From contig DESW01000022.1 in the NCBI GenBank assembly GCA_002361425.1, forward strand, positions 1 to 18,945: DNA of 18,945 nucleotides. The letters are read 5' to 3'. Positions 5,744 through 13,831 of this stretch are shown piece by piece. This DNA comes from Candidatus Saccharibacteria bacterium UBA3304 (lineage in GTDB: Bacteria; Patescibacteriota; Saccharimonadia; Saccharimonadales; Saccharimonadaceae). Each line of letters begins with the position of its first letter. The stretch's first letter is position 1. The translations under genes were made by a program, and so were the position numbers. The notes below the pieces were generated by a model. The model was given only the letters and a program-made list of their open reading frames with translations. It searched no databases and was not told the origin of the DNA.

Positions 5744-7525
5744 ATGTATAATCGCGAATTGCGGTATTTTTGGCTGAAGCTCGTGATTGCCGGTATGGCG
5801 ATGGTTTTTGTGACCACGCTTTTCTTTATTCAGATTGTCGAACATGATCAGCATGTACGTGACGCAAATGCGATGCGCGTGAAGCAGTATGAGCTTCTCG
5901 CTAAGCGTGGGCAGGTCTACTTTATGGACGGGAAAGATAATGTTTCGCCGGCGATTATGAATGAACGCACTTGGACGATTTTCGTCGACCCGAATTTTAT
6001 TATTAAGAACGCTGGCTCGAATGGTGTTTTGTCAAAAGAAAAAGTTCAGGAAAAACTAACGGGAATTCTTGGCGACAAAATGGTCACGACTTGGGATAAA
6101 GTCTGGGCAGATGAAAATAATATGTATGTTGAAATTGCGAAGCATGTCGACTATGATATGGCCTCGAAGATTAAGGAGTCTGGTTTGCGCGGTGTTGGTC
6201 GTAAGGAGACTTCTCGCCGTGTTTATCCGAATGGCTCGCTTGGTGCGCAGTTACTGGGCTTTACGAATGCAGAGGGTGTTGGTTCTGGCGTAGAGGGCGC
6301 ATTAAATGAGCGTTTGTCTGGCAAGAACGGTATGCTTAAGACCGTTACGGATGTTAACGAAATTCCGCTTTCGGTTGGCGACGAGAATATTGAGATTGCT
6401 GCTCAGGACGGCGAGAATATCGTTTTGACGATTGATGAAAATATTCAGCGCGAAGCTGAGAAAGTTTTGAAGAAGGCAGTAGAGAATCATAAAGGCGGTA
6501 TTAGTGCGGCGAGCGCCTTAATCATGGAGCCGACTACTGGCAAAGTTTGGGCGATGGCAAATTACCCAACTTATAATCCAGGTGAATATTGGAAGGAGAA
6601 AGACGCGAATGTTTATGTGAACCGTGTTTCTGAAACTCCATATGAGCCAGCTTCAGTCTGTAAGCCATTTACTTATGCGACGGCAATTAATGAGGGTAAG
6701 TTAAACCCGGATGAAACTTATAGTAATACTGGCAAAACGGAAGTAGGAAACCGTGTTATTAATAACGCGTACGGTACGGCAACGCGTAATGGCGTGATCA
6801 CGTTCCGCAAGGCGCTTGATTATTCTTTGAATACGGGTAGCGTTGAAGTTCTGCGTAAAATGGGCGATGGCAAGAATATCACAAAGGCAGCGCGCGTAAC
6901 GCTTTATAACTATTTGTACGATAAGTTTGGTTTAGGCCAGAAGACTGGCTTTGAACTATATGAAGCGAAGGGCACGATTATTAGTCCAGACGATCCTTCT
7001 GGCGAAGGCAATGCGATTCGTTACGCTAACATGACCTTCGGTCAGGGTATGAACCTTACAATGTTGCAGGTAGGCGCTGCATTTTCTTCGATGATTAATG
7101 GCGGCAACTATTATGCGCCGACCGTAATTGCGGGGAAGTATGAGAACGGAAAATTGATTCCGGCTGAGAAAAAGTCGGTTGTACGCAGAACGATTTCGGC
7201 TGGCACGAGTGCAGAAATGCGTAAGATGCTCCAGGAAGTGCGTAGCGAGAACGGCGGACAGAATGATCCGGCAGGTTATCGTGTTGGCGTAAAGACTGGT
7301 ACGGCAGAAACGATTAATCCTAAAACGGGTGCTTATTGGTCTGGTAAGACGAATGCAGGCGCGCTTGGCTTTGGCGGTTCTAACAGTGACGGCGCCTTGC
7401 CGAGCTATGTAATTATGGTAAGATTAGATGGAGAGACGCTACTTTGGGGTAGCTTGGATGCGATTCCAGTATTTACGGAATTAAGTAACTACATGCTCCA
7501 GTATTTAAGGATAGAGCCAAAATAG
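5744..7525 (+). CDS. ftsI: Class B penicillin-binding protein, septal transpeptidase (FtsI/PBP3-like)
   Basis: Membrane-anchored DD-transpeptidase that crosslinks septal peptidoglycan with FtsW. One N-terminal TM (about 12-32), a PBP dimerisation domain (RGQVYFMDG near 55, RRVYPNGSLGAQLLGFTN near 160), then the transpeptidase domain. Catalytic motifs, numbered from the chosen start: S304-V-C-K307, S361-L-N363, K517-T-G519. The 593 residues are normal for the class. The start at 5744 is preferred over 5738 (two codons longer) because 5738 abuts the -10 box. mraY follows after 10 bases, so this promoter probably drives ftsI-mraY-ftsW-murG. A PBP2-type elongation enzyme is the alternative, but the position between ftsL and mraY/ftsW supports the division role. 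Confidence 0.93.
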   Translation: MYNRELRYFWLKLVIAGMAMVFVTTLFFIQIVEHDQHVRDANAMRVKQYELLAKRGQVYFMDGKDNVSPAIMNERTWTIFVDPNFIIKNAGSNGVLSKEKVQEKLTGILGDKMVTTWDKVWADENNMYVEIAKHVDYDMASKIKESGLRGVGRKETSRRVYPNGSLGAQLLGFTNAEGVGSGVEGALNERLSGKNGMLKTVTDVNEIPLSVGDENIEIAAQDGENIVLTIDENIQREAEKVLKKAVENHKGGISAASALIMEPTTGKVWAMANYPTYNPGEYWKEKDANVYVNRVSETPYEPASVCKPFTYATAINEGKLNPDETYSNTGKTEVGNRVINNAYGTATRNGVITFRKALDYSLNTGSVEVLRKMGDGKNITKAARVTLYNYLYDKFGLGQKTGFELYEAKGTIISPDDPSGEGNAIRYANMTFGQGMNLTMLQVGAAFSSMINGGNYYAPTVIAGKYENGKLIPAEKKSVVRRTISAGTSAEMRKMLQEVRSENGGQNDPAGYRVGVKTGTAETINPKTGAYWSGKTNAGALGFGGSNSDGALPSYVIMVRLDGETLLWGSLDAIPVFTELSNYMLQYLRIEPK

Positions 7526-7535
7526 AAAGGAAGAA

Positions 7536-8570
7536 ATGCTACTAAACGATATTAATGCAAATATAGGTTATGAGCTAGTTTTGGCACTAGGCGCGTTTTT
7601 GCTATCGATGTTTTTGACACCGATTTACACGACTTTTGCTTATAAACACAAACTCTGGAAGCGTCAGAAAACCGTAGATATTTCTGGTAAGAAATTAACT
7701 GTCATGAACAAGCTTCATGCAGAGAAGATTAAGCGTCATTTTCCAACGATGGCTGGCATGATTATGCTGGTTGTTGTGCCGCTAGTTGTGATTGTTTGTA
7801 ATTGTTTGAATCGTGGCCAGACTTGGCTTGCGCTTGCGGCGTTTGTAGGTGGTGGCGTGATTGGCCTAATTGATGATGCGATTAACTTGTTTGGCAAGAA
7901 TGCAGCAGCTGGTTTACGCGCACCAGTGAAGTTTGCGATGATTACGGCGCTTGGTATTTTCCTTGGTTGGTTCTTCGCGGTAAAGCTCGGTTGGACGAGC
8001 ATTGAAGTGCCATATGTCGGTGTATTCAATATTGGCGTTCCAGCAATGATTGCATTGTTCGCGTTTGCAGTAGTTGCAACTGGTAATGCGGTCAATATTA
8101 CGGATGGTATGGACGGCCTTGCGGGCGGTCTTGCAATGATGGCATATGGTGCATATGGCGTAATTGCACTCTTGCAAGAGCAGTGGTATCTCGCCGGCTT
8201 CTGTTTTATCGTACTCGGCGCATTACTTTCTTATATTTGGTTTAATGTCTATCCAGCACGCTTCATGATGGGCGATACCGGTTCCTTTGCGCTTGGCGCA
8301 GGCCTTGGCGTTGTCGCAATGAATACTAATGCATTCTTCTTGCTTCCAATTATCGGCTGTCTGTTTGTGATTGAGGCTGGCAGCTCACTTTTGCAGATTT
8401 GTTCGAAGAAATTCTTCCATCGTAAGATCTTTATTTCTGCACCGATTCACCATCATTTGCAAGCAAAGGGTTGGGAAGAGAGTAAGGTCGTGATGCGCTT
8501 CTGGATTATTGGTGGCGTAGCGGCAATGCTCGGTATTTTCTTGGCAATGGGTGGGGGCATAATTAGCTAA
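7536..8570 (+). CDS. mraY: Phospho-N-acetylmuramoyl-pentapeptide transferase MraY
   Basis: Integral membrane enzyme transferring phospho-MurNAc-pentapeptide from UDP to undecaprenyl phosphate to make lipid I. About ten TM segments in 344 residues (family about 320-360). Visible active-site motifs: D113-D114 in LIDDAINLFGKN, N187 and D190/D193 in NITDGMDGLAGG, YPARFMMGDTGSFALG, and the H305-H306-H307 cytoplasmic loop motif followed by GWEESKVVMRFW, typical of MraY rather than WecA. Shine-Dalgarno GAAAGGAAG precedes the ATG. The stop overlaps the ftsW start by one base (TAATG at 8568-8572), so ftsW is translationally coupled. Confidence 0.96.
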   Translation: MLLNDINANIGYELVLALGAFLLSMFLTPIYTTFAYKHKLWKRQKTVDISGKKLTVMNKLHAEKIKRHFPTMAGMIMLVVVPLVVIVCNCLNRGQTWLALAAFVGGGVIGLIDDAINLFGKNAAAGLRAPVKFAMITALGIFLGWFFAVKLGWTSIEVPYVGVFNIGVPAMIALFAFAVVATGNAVNITDGMDGLAGGLAMMAYGAYGVIALLQEQWYLAGFCFIVLGALLSYIWFNVYPARFMMGDTGSFALGAGLGVVAMNTNAFFLLPIIGCLFVIEAGSSLLQICSKKFFHRKIFISAPIHHHLQAKGWEESKVVMRFWIIGGVAAMLGIFLAMGGGIIS

Positions 8571-9772
8571 TGCGAAAACATAAGACTGACAAAATAATCG
8601 CTCTATTGGTGATTATTTTGATGCTAATCAGTCTTGTGATTGTCTATGCAATTGGCGGTCGTGTTGCAGTTGCAAATAACGTAGCAAAAGGGAAGCATTT
8701 TAGCGATTTGTATTTCTTTACTCACCATGCGGTGACGATTGGCGCGTCGATCGTTGCGATGATTATTGGCTACAAATTGCCGTACAAATTGCTAGCAAAG
8801 ATCGCAAAAAAACTTTTCTGGATTTCGGTCGTTCTATGTCTAATGGTGACAATTCTTGGTCGTTTAAATGCGCCGATTGTGACTTGTGACCTTGGTGCGT
8901 GCCGCGCATTTTGGGTGCCAATAGTAAGCGCCGGTTTTGCGCCAGTCGAGTTGTTGAAGATTAGTGCAGCGCTATATGGCGCATACCTTATTAAGACGCG
9001 CAGGCAGGATGGTAAGCTTGATAGTAAAGAGTTCTGGGTTCCATATGCAACAATTTTTGCATGTACTGCAGTATTCGTAGGCGGCTTCCAGAAAGACCTT
9101 GGTAGTACGGTTGTAATTTCAATGATGCTTGCAAGCATGGCTTTAGTTGGTGGCGTGCCAGTAAAGAGCCTCGTGCTTGCTGGTTGCGTTTTGCTATTGT
9201 CGGCTGTGGTATTGATTGCAGTAGCACCACACCGTATCGCGCGTATTTCTGGCTGGGAAGGTGACGGTGATAGCTATCACTTGGAGAGCTCAATTATTAC
9301 GTTTGGTACGGGCGGTTTGACTGGTCTTGGGTTGGGGAATAGTATTCAGGCGTCGGGTTACCTGCCAGAATCCTTAACAGACTCAATCTTTTCGATTGTA
9401 GGTGAAACCTGGGGTTTCATAGGTGCATCGCTAGTCGTGATTATTTTCGCATTGTTATTGAGCCGTATTTTACGCGTCAGTCAGCAGACGGAAGACGGGG
9501 AACAGAGTCTCTTTGCGGTGAGCGTTTTCGCCTGGATAGTGAGCCATGTTATAATTAATATCGGAGGAATGCTAGGTATTATACCGATGAAGGGTATTAC
9601 CTTGCCGTTCCTGAGCTATGGCGGTACGAGTATGCTATTCGTAGCATTCGCAGTCGGCATGGTGATTCAGATATCTGGATGGACAAAAAGGAAAGAAAAT
9701 ATAAATGAAGATTCTAGTAGTCGGTGGGGGCAGCGGCGGACACGTCACGCCGGTAGTAGCCGTCGTTCGTGA
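8570..9772 (+). CDS. ftsW: SEDS peptidoglycan glycosyltransferase FtsW
   Basis: Polytopic lipid II polymerase of the SEDS family (FtsW/RodA/SpoVE), partner of FtsI. About ten TM segments in 400 residues. Motifs: Q174-K-D-L-G178, GLGLGNSIQASGYLPES, the conserved Asp in LTD271SIF within the large external loop, GETWGFIGA, and GIIPMKGITLPFLSYGGTSM near the C-terminus. The canonical GARRWI...FQPSE segment is altered: it reads GACRAFWVP...FAPVE127, with two cysteines (C106, C111). Placed between mraY and murG it is FtsW rather than RodA. The last 23 codons lie in another frame inside the murG start and give a basic Ser/Arg-rich tail; stop codon TGA. Confidence 0.93.
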   Translation: MRKHKTDKIIALLVIILMLISLVIVYAIGGRVAVANNVAKGKHFSDLYFFTHHAVTIGASIVAMIIGYKLPYKLLAKIAKKLFWISVVLCLMVTILGRLNAPIVTCDLGACRAFWVPIVSAGFAPVELLKISAALYGAYLIKTRRQDGKLDSKEFWVPYATIFACTAVFVGGFQKDLGSTVVISMMLASMALVGGVPVKSLVLAGCVLLLSAVVLIAVAPHRIARISGWEGDGDSYHLESSIITFGTGGLTGLGLGNSIQASGYLPESLTDSIFSIVGETWGFIGASLVVIIFALLLSRILRVSQQTEDGEQSLFAVSVFAWIVSHVIINIGGMLGIIPMKGITLPFLSYGGTSMLFVAFAVGMVIQISGWTKRKENINEDSSSRWGQRRTRHAGSSRRS

Positions 9773-10883
9773 GATTTGGAAAATTCGCCCACGCGCAAAA
9801 ATAGAGTTTTGGACTGATAAAAAGTATTACAAGAACGCTCGCAAAATTACCGTTGAGAACGGTATGGATTTGCGCATTCGCAAGGTTGTAGCAGGGAAGT
9901 TACGTCGCTATACGAACTTCACTTTTATGACTTATTTGACGCACTTTGACGTAGTGCTTAAAAACATTCGTGATGTTTTTAAAAATATTTTTGGTTTCTT
10001 CCAGTCATTCTTCCGTTTGATTGCTAATCGCCCAGATGTGATTTTCTTTAAGGGTGGTTACGTTTGTTTGCCAGTTGGTACGGCAGCGAAGATTCTTCAT
10101 ATTCCATACGTAATTCACGATAGCGATGCTGCGCCAGGCCTTACGAACCGTTTGCTTGCAAAGCGTGCAACAAAGATCGCAACTGGTATGCCGCTCGAAT
10201 ACTATTCCTACCCAGCAGACAAAGCAGAGTGGACCGGTATCCCAACGAGCGAAGACTTTAAGCCGGTCAATGCGGCTAAACAGCGTGCATTAAAGAAAGA
10301 ACTTGGTTTTAATCCTGACGAGCCATTGCTTGTCGTAACGGGTGGTAGTCTCGGTGCAGAGAATATTAACTTGGCAATTCGCGAAATTCTCCCATCGCTT
10401 TTGAAATTTACGAGTGTGATGCTTGTGGCGGGTCGCGAACGTTATCCTGAAATGCTTGATTTAAAGGAATATGAAAAGTGGGATGATGGCAAGCTTGTTT
10501 CGAACTTCCGCATGGTTAAATTCTCGAGCGAGATGTATAAGTTGTTTGGCGCCGCAGATATCGTTGTGAGCCGCGCTGGTGCGTCGACAATGACGGAATT
10601 GTCCAGTATGGCTAAGACGGTGATTATGGTGCCAAATGAGAAGCTTCCTGGTTATCATCAAGTGAAGAATGCGCGCGCATACGAAAAGGCAAACGCAGTG
10701 GTGGTAGTAGAGGATAGCGAGATGCATAAAGATCCAGAAAAGCTTCTAAATGCAATTCGTAGACTTTCGAAAGACGAAGAGAGGCGTACTGAACTTGCTA
10801 AGAATCTGCGCGGCTTTGTAAAAGATAACGCCGCAGAAAATCTTGCAAATACAATTATCTCCGTCGCAAAAGATAAAGATTAA
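9705..10883 (+). CDS. murG: UDP-GlcNAc:lipid I GlcNAc transferase MurG
   Basis: Peripheral GT-B enzyme adding GlcNAc to lipid I to make lipid II on the inner membrane face. N-terminal Rossmann motif GGGSGGHVTP (7-16), FFKGGYVCLPVG (acceptor side), the second loop HDSDAAPGLTNR (138-149), VTGGSLGA (start of the C-terminal domain) and SRAGASTMTEL with HQVKNA for UDP-GlcNAc binding. Two differences from textbook MurG: the HEQNA loop reads HDSDA, and the segment at about 65-105 is unusually rich in Phe/Lys/Arg (VVLKNIRDVFKNIFGFFQ), possibly an enlarged membrane patch. The 392 residues exceed the usual 355-370. The start has AAAAGGAAAG upstream and lies 68 nt inside ftsW. Confidence 0.93.
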   Translation: MKILVVGGGSGGHVTPVVAVVREIWKIRPRAKIEFWTDKKYYKNARKITVENGMDLRIRKVVAGKLRRYTNFTFMTYLTHFDVVLKNIRDVFKNIFGFFQSFFRLIANRPDVIFFKGGYVCLPVGTAAKILHIPYVIHDSDAAPGLTNRLLAKRATKIATGMPLEYYSYPADKAEWTGIPTSEDFKPVNAAKQRALKKELGFNPDEPLLVVTGGSLGAENINLAIREILPSLLKFTSVMLVAGRERYPEMLDLKEYEKWDDGKLVSNFRMVKFSSEMYKLFGAADIVVSRAGASTMTELSSMAKTVIMVPNEKLPGYHQVKNARAYEKANAVVVVEDSEMHKDPEKLLNAIRRLSKDEERRTELAKNLRGFVKDNAAENLANTIISVAKDKD

Positions 10884-11104
10884 TTTTTCTCAAAGAAAAT
10901 TCTCCGTGGCCTGCATGCAGTTGGGGAAGAGAAGATCTAATTAAACTTACGATGATTGACGAACAAATGGATAAACACGGAGAATTACTAAGTGCTACTA
11001 TTTGCCTGGCCTAGCCAGCACAAATAGTCTGAGTCGTATTTTAGTCGAGTAGTCCAGGAAGGGAAGCATGAGTATTTTATTTTATGCACTTTTTCACTTT
11101 GATG
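10884..11104 (+). other. Intergenic region with two strong inverted repeats
   Basis: Between murG and the tRNA promoter. AATTCTCCGTG (10898-10908) pairs perfectly with CACGGAGAATT (10976-10986), closing a 67-nt segment. Directly downstream ACTATTTG-C-CTGGC (10997-11010) pairs with GCCAG-CA-CAAATAGT (11014-11028), 13 pairs with a small internal loop and a 3-nt loop. Neither is followed by T's. No clear promoter and no ORF longer than about 20 codons. It may be a structured murG 3' UTR or a small RNA. Confidence 0.5.
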
Positions 11105-11133
11105 TTGTAATATCGGACATTTTACGTTAAAAT
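11105..11133 (+). promoter_or_regulatory. Promoter of tRNA-Glu
   Basis: TTGTAA (11105-11110), 17-base spacer, TAAAAT (11128-11133). Predicted start about 11140, four bases before the mature tRNA. Confidence 0.7.
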
Positions 11134-11143
11134 AGTAGTTACT

Positions 11144-11219
11144 GGTCACGTCGTCTAGTGGTTAGGACTCCTGGTTTTCATCCAGGCAATCGCGGGTTCG
11201 ACTCCCGCCGTGATCACCA
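11144..11219 (+). tRNA. tRNA-Glu (anticodon UUC), CCA encoded
   Basis: Complete 76-nt cloverleaf. The acceptor stem GGTCACG pairs with CGTGATC (one G-U), the anticodon arm CCTGG/CCAGG holds the loop TTTTCAT with anticodon TTC, and the T arm CGGGTTCGACTCCCG has the standard TTCGA loop. Discriminator A followed by genomically encoded CCA. It sits alone between its own promoter and terminator, so it is a single-gene unit. Confidence 0.95.
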
Positions 11220-11231
11220 TTTTAGTTTTTC

Positions 11232-11262
11232 AAAAATCTCTCTGTAATAGGAGAGATTTTTT
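11232..11262 (+). terminator. Terminator after tRNA-Glu
   Basis: Perfect 11-bp stem AAAAATCTCTC/GAGAGATTTTT, 8-nt loop, ending in six T. It ends ten bases before the pyk extended -10. Confidence 0.88.
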
Positions 11263-11272
11263 GTTCTGTTTA

Positions 11273-11281
11273 TGGTAAAAT
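11273..11281 (+). promoter_or_regulatory. Extended -10 promoter for leaderless pyk
   Basis: TGGTAAAAT fits a TGn-extended -10; the hexamer ends seven bases before the pyk ATG at 11289. No Shine-Dalgarno lies between, so the message would start at or next to the start codon. Confidence 0.6.
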
Positions 11282-11288
11282 ATAAGAT

Positions 11289-12722
11289 ATGAGTACACTA
11301 TTTAAAAGAACAAAAATCTTAGCGACGGTGGGTCCTTCTGTTTTTGAAGAAGAGAAGCTAAAAGAGATGGTCTACGCGGGCGTAAATGGCTTCCGCTTGA
11401 ACTTCTCTCACGGCACCTATGATGAGCGCGACGAACAAATTCGCATCATCCGCAAATACGCTGCAGAACGCGGCAAATCAGTAGCAATCGTTCAGGACCT
11501 TCAGGGCCCAAAGATTCGTCTTGGCGAGTTGAAGGATAATCACCTTGATCTTAAGAAAGGCGATGAAATCGTTCTTGATTACGCTATCAAAGAACATGAT
11601 GGCAGCAAGAATATGCCAGTTCAGTACAACCTTGCAAAGCGTGCAAAGGTTGGCGAGCATATCTTCCTATTCGACGGTAAGATTCGCACGGTTGTAAAAG
11701 AAATCGTTTCCGGCACTGCAATTAAGTGCGAAGTTGAAAATGATGGCTTTGTTATGAGCCGCAAGGGTGTTAACCTTCCAGAAACTGATCTTGGTGGTGA
11801 TATCTTCACCGACAAGGATTTGGCTGATATCGAGTTCGGTGCAAGCCGCGATTTCGACTACGTAGCAATGAGCTTCGTTCAGACTGCTGCGGATATCGAA
11901 AAGATGCGCCAGATTCTCGCTTCTCATGGTTCCACGGCAAAAATTATTGCAAAGATTGAGACCAAGAAAGCTGTTGAGACTGACGAAGGCCTCGAGGCTA
12001 TCGTTAAGGCTACCGACGGCATCATGATCGCACGTGGCGATATGGCAATTGAGGCTGGTGCTGAGGTTGTTCCTATCGTTCAGCGCAAGTTGATTGCATT
12101 CTGCCGCCAGTATTCCAAGATTTGTATCGTTGCTACCCAGATGATGGCAAGCATGGTCGACAACCCAGAACCGACTCGTGCAGAGGTCTCCGATGTCGCT
12201 ACCGGTGTTATCCTCGGTGCAGACGCGGTGATGCTTTCTGATGAGACCGCAAACGGTAAATACCCAATTGAGACGATTCGCGAGATGAAGAAGGTGATTC
12301 TTTACACCCAGAACCACACTCGTATTCAGCCACTCGATACTTTGCCAACTGGTCCTTACAAGAACTATGATGCAATTGCTAGCGCAACTGTAGAAATGGC
12401 AGAGAAGATCGACGCAGACCTTATCGCAGTAGCAACCAAGTCTGGTGCAACCGCACTTGCAATCGCTGCTCAGCGTCCAAATATGCCAATTATTTCCATT
12501 ACTAGCGATCCACGTGTTGCTGGCCAGCTCGCATTGACTTATGCAAACTCTTCCTTCATTCGTGAATACGACGAGAATTATGCATTCGATGCAGTTCAGG
12601 ATCTTAAGGCTGATGGTTATCTCAAGCTTCCAGAAGGGAAAGATAGCTTGAAGGTCGTACTCGTCTCTGGTCTCCGCGATGAGCAGGGCGGTACAAACAG
12701 TATTCAAATTCGCAAAGTTTAG
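11289..12722 (+). CDS. pyk: Pyruvate kinase
   Basis: Converts phosphoenolpyruvate and ADP to pyruvate and ATP, the last ATP-yielding step of glycolysis. Starts with RTKILATVGP and GVNGFRLNFSHG, then QDLQGPKIRLG before the B domain, K222 and E224 in AKIETKK (catalytic Lys and metal ligand), D251 in MIARGDMA, and MASMVDNPEPTRAEVSDVATGV with LSDETANGKYP. The C-terminal domain (about 350-477) is present, so length (477) is normal. Start codon fixed by the leaderless promoter. Codon use (many ctt, ggc, gca, cgc) matches typA and pgk and suggests high expression. pgk follows after 24 bases. Confidence 0.97.
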   Translation: MSTLFKRTKILATVGPSVFEEEKLKEMVYAGVNGFRLNFSHGTYDERDEQIRIIRKYAAERGKSVAIVQDLQGPKIRLGELKDNHLDLKKGDEIVLDYAIKEHDGSKNMPVQYNLAKRAKVGEHIFLFDGKIRTVVKEIVSGTAIKCEVENDGFVMSRKGVNLPETDLGGDIFTDKDLADIEFGASRDFDYVAMSFVQTAADIEKMRQILASHGSTAKIIAKIETKKAVETDEGLEAIVKATDGIMIARGDMAIEAGAEVVPIVQRKLIAFCRQYSKICIVATQMMASMVDNPEPTRAEVSDVATGVILGADAVMLSDETANGKYPIETIREMKKVILYTQNHTRIQPLDTLPTGPYKNYDAIASATVEMAEKIDADLIAVATKSGATALAIAAQRPNMPIISITSDPRVAGQLALTYANSSFIREYDENYAFDAVQDLKADGYLKLPEGKDSLKVVLVSGLRDEQGGTNSIQIRKV

Positions 12723-12746
12723 GTGAGTTTATAAAAGGAGGGCTCC

Positions 12747-13826
12747 ATGGCGGAATTTAGAAAGAAAACAATTCAGGATGTCGATTTTGCCGGCAAGACT
12801 GTATTGGTACGTGTGGATTACAACGTGCCGATTAAAGACGGTGTAATCCAGGAAGATATGCGCATTTCGGCAAGCTTGTCGACGATTCGCTATCTTCTAG
12901 ACGAAGGTTTCGCGCGCAAAGTAATTCTAATTTCGCACTTGGGCCGTCCAGATGGCGCTTACGTCCCAGAAATGTCGTTGGCGCCTTGCGCACAGCGCCT
13001 TGGCGAGCTTTTGCCAGACAAGGTCGTGCGCTTTTCTGATATGATTTATGGTCAGGACGCAAAGGATGCAGTAGATGCATTGCCTGATGGCGGCGTTCTC
13101 TTGCTTGAGAACTTGCGCTTTGTGCCTGACGAAGAGGCTGATTCTGAGCAGTTCGCTCAAGAGATTGTCAATGCGACTGGTGCTGAACTATTCGTTCAAG
13201 ACGGCTTCGCAGTGATTCATCGTGCGCATGCTTCTACGGATGCGATTGCGCGTATTTTGCCTTCTGTTGCGGGTTTCTTGGTTGAGAATGAAGTTTCCCG
13301 CCTTGAAGGCGCAATGAAGAATCCGGTACGCCCACTTCTCGTGATTGTTGGCGGTGCCAAGGTTTCCGATAAGCAGCCTCTCATTGATAAGTTTTTGACG
13401 ATCGCAGATAAGATTGCAGTCGGCGGTAAAATTGCCGCTGATGGCTATAAGAATTCTAGCCCTAACGTCTACGTGGCCGAGGATTTTGCTGAGGACGGTA
13501 ATGGCAACAAGCTCGATATTGGCCCAATCAGCACTAAGAAGATTGTCGATATGATTAAAGAATCCAAGACTATCGTTTGGAACGGTACGCTTGGTATGGT
13601 TGAAGATGATAGATTCGCACGTGGTTCCTTTGCAGTCGCTCAGGCAATGGGCGAAAGCCGCGATATGACGATTGTTGGTGGCGGCGATACGACTGGCTAC
13701 GTCGAGAAAGTCCTTAAGACTAACGGCGAACTTACCTTTAATTTGATTTCTACTGGTGGTGGCGCAAGCCTGGAGCTTCTTTCTGGTAAGAAGTTACCTG
13801 GCTTGGAAGTTTTGCAGGATAAATAA
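12747..13826 (+). CDS. pgk: Phosphoglycerate kinase
   Basis: Transfers phosphate from 1,3-bisphosphoglycerate to ADP in lower glycolysis. Visible: VLVRVDYNVP (19-28), MRISASLSTIRYLL, ISHLGRPDG, LLLENLRF, the substrate loop FAVIHRAHAST, GGAKVSDKQPLI, then WNGTLGMVEDDRFARGS and the nucleotide-binding GGGDTTGYVEK. At 359 residues it is shorter than typical bacterial Pgk (about 390-400), but all core motifs are present. A strong AAAGGAGGG precedes the ATG. It is in one operon with pyk upstream and the FtsQ-like gene five bases downstream. Confidence 0.96.
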   Translation: MAEFRKKTIQDVDFAGKTVLVRVDYNVPIKDGVIQEDMRISASLSTIRYLLDEGFARKVILISHLGRPDGAYVPEMSLAPCAQRLGELLPDKVVRFSDMIYGQDAKDAVDALPDGGVLLLENLRFVPDEEADSEQFAQEIVNATGAELFVQDGFAVIHRAHASTDAIARILPSVAGFLVENEVSRLEGAMKNPVRPLLVIVGGAKVSDKQPLIDKFLTIADKIAVGGKIAADGYKNSSPNVYVAEDFAEDGNGNKLDIGPISTKKIVDMIKESKTIVWNGTLGMVEDDRFARGSFAVAQAMGESRDMTIVGGGDTTGYVEKVLKTNGELTFNLISTGGGASLELLSGKKLPGLEVLQDK

Positions 13827-13831
13827 TTGCA

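Noticed and set aside
10952..11014. 20-codon frame MIDEQMDKHG... between murG and the tRNA, considered as a tmRNA tag
   Set aside because: No tmRNA 5' core, no tRNA-like 3' half, no ALAA-type ending, no ribosome binding site; it lies across two inverted repeats that explain the sequence better.
11040..11075. CCAGGAAGGGAAGCA, resembling the SRP RNA domain IV core
   Set aside because: The required GGAA tetraloop flanked by complementary arms and the opposite asymmetric loop strand are not present.
11667..12707. Long open frame (about 346 codons) antisense to pyk
   Set aside because: It lies wholly inside pyk, its product is Cys/Leu/Asn-rich without family motifs, and it is explained by pyk's strong codon bias.
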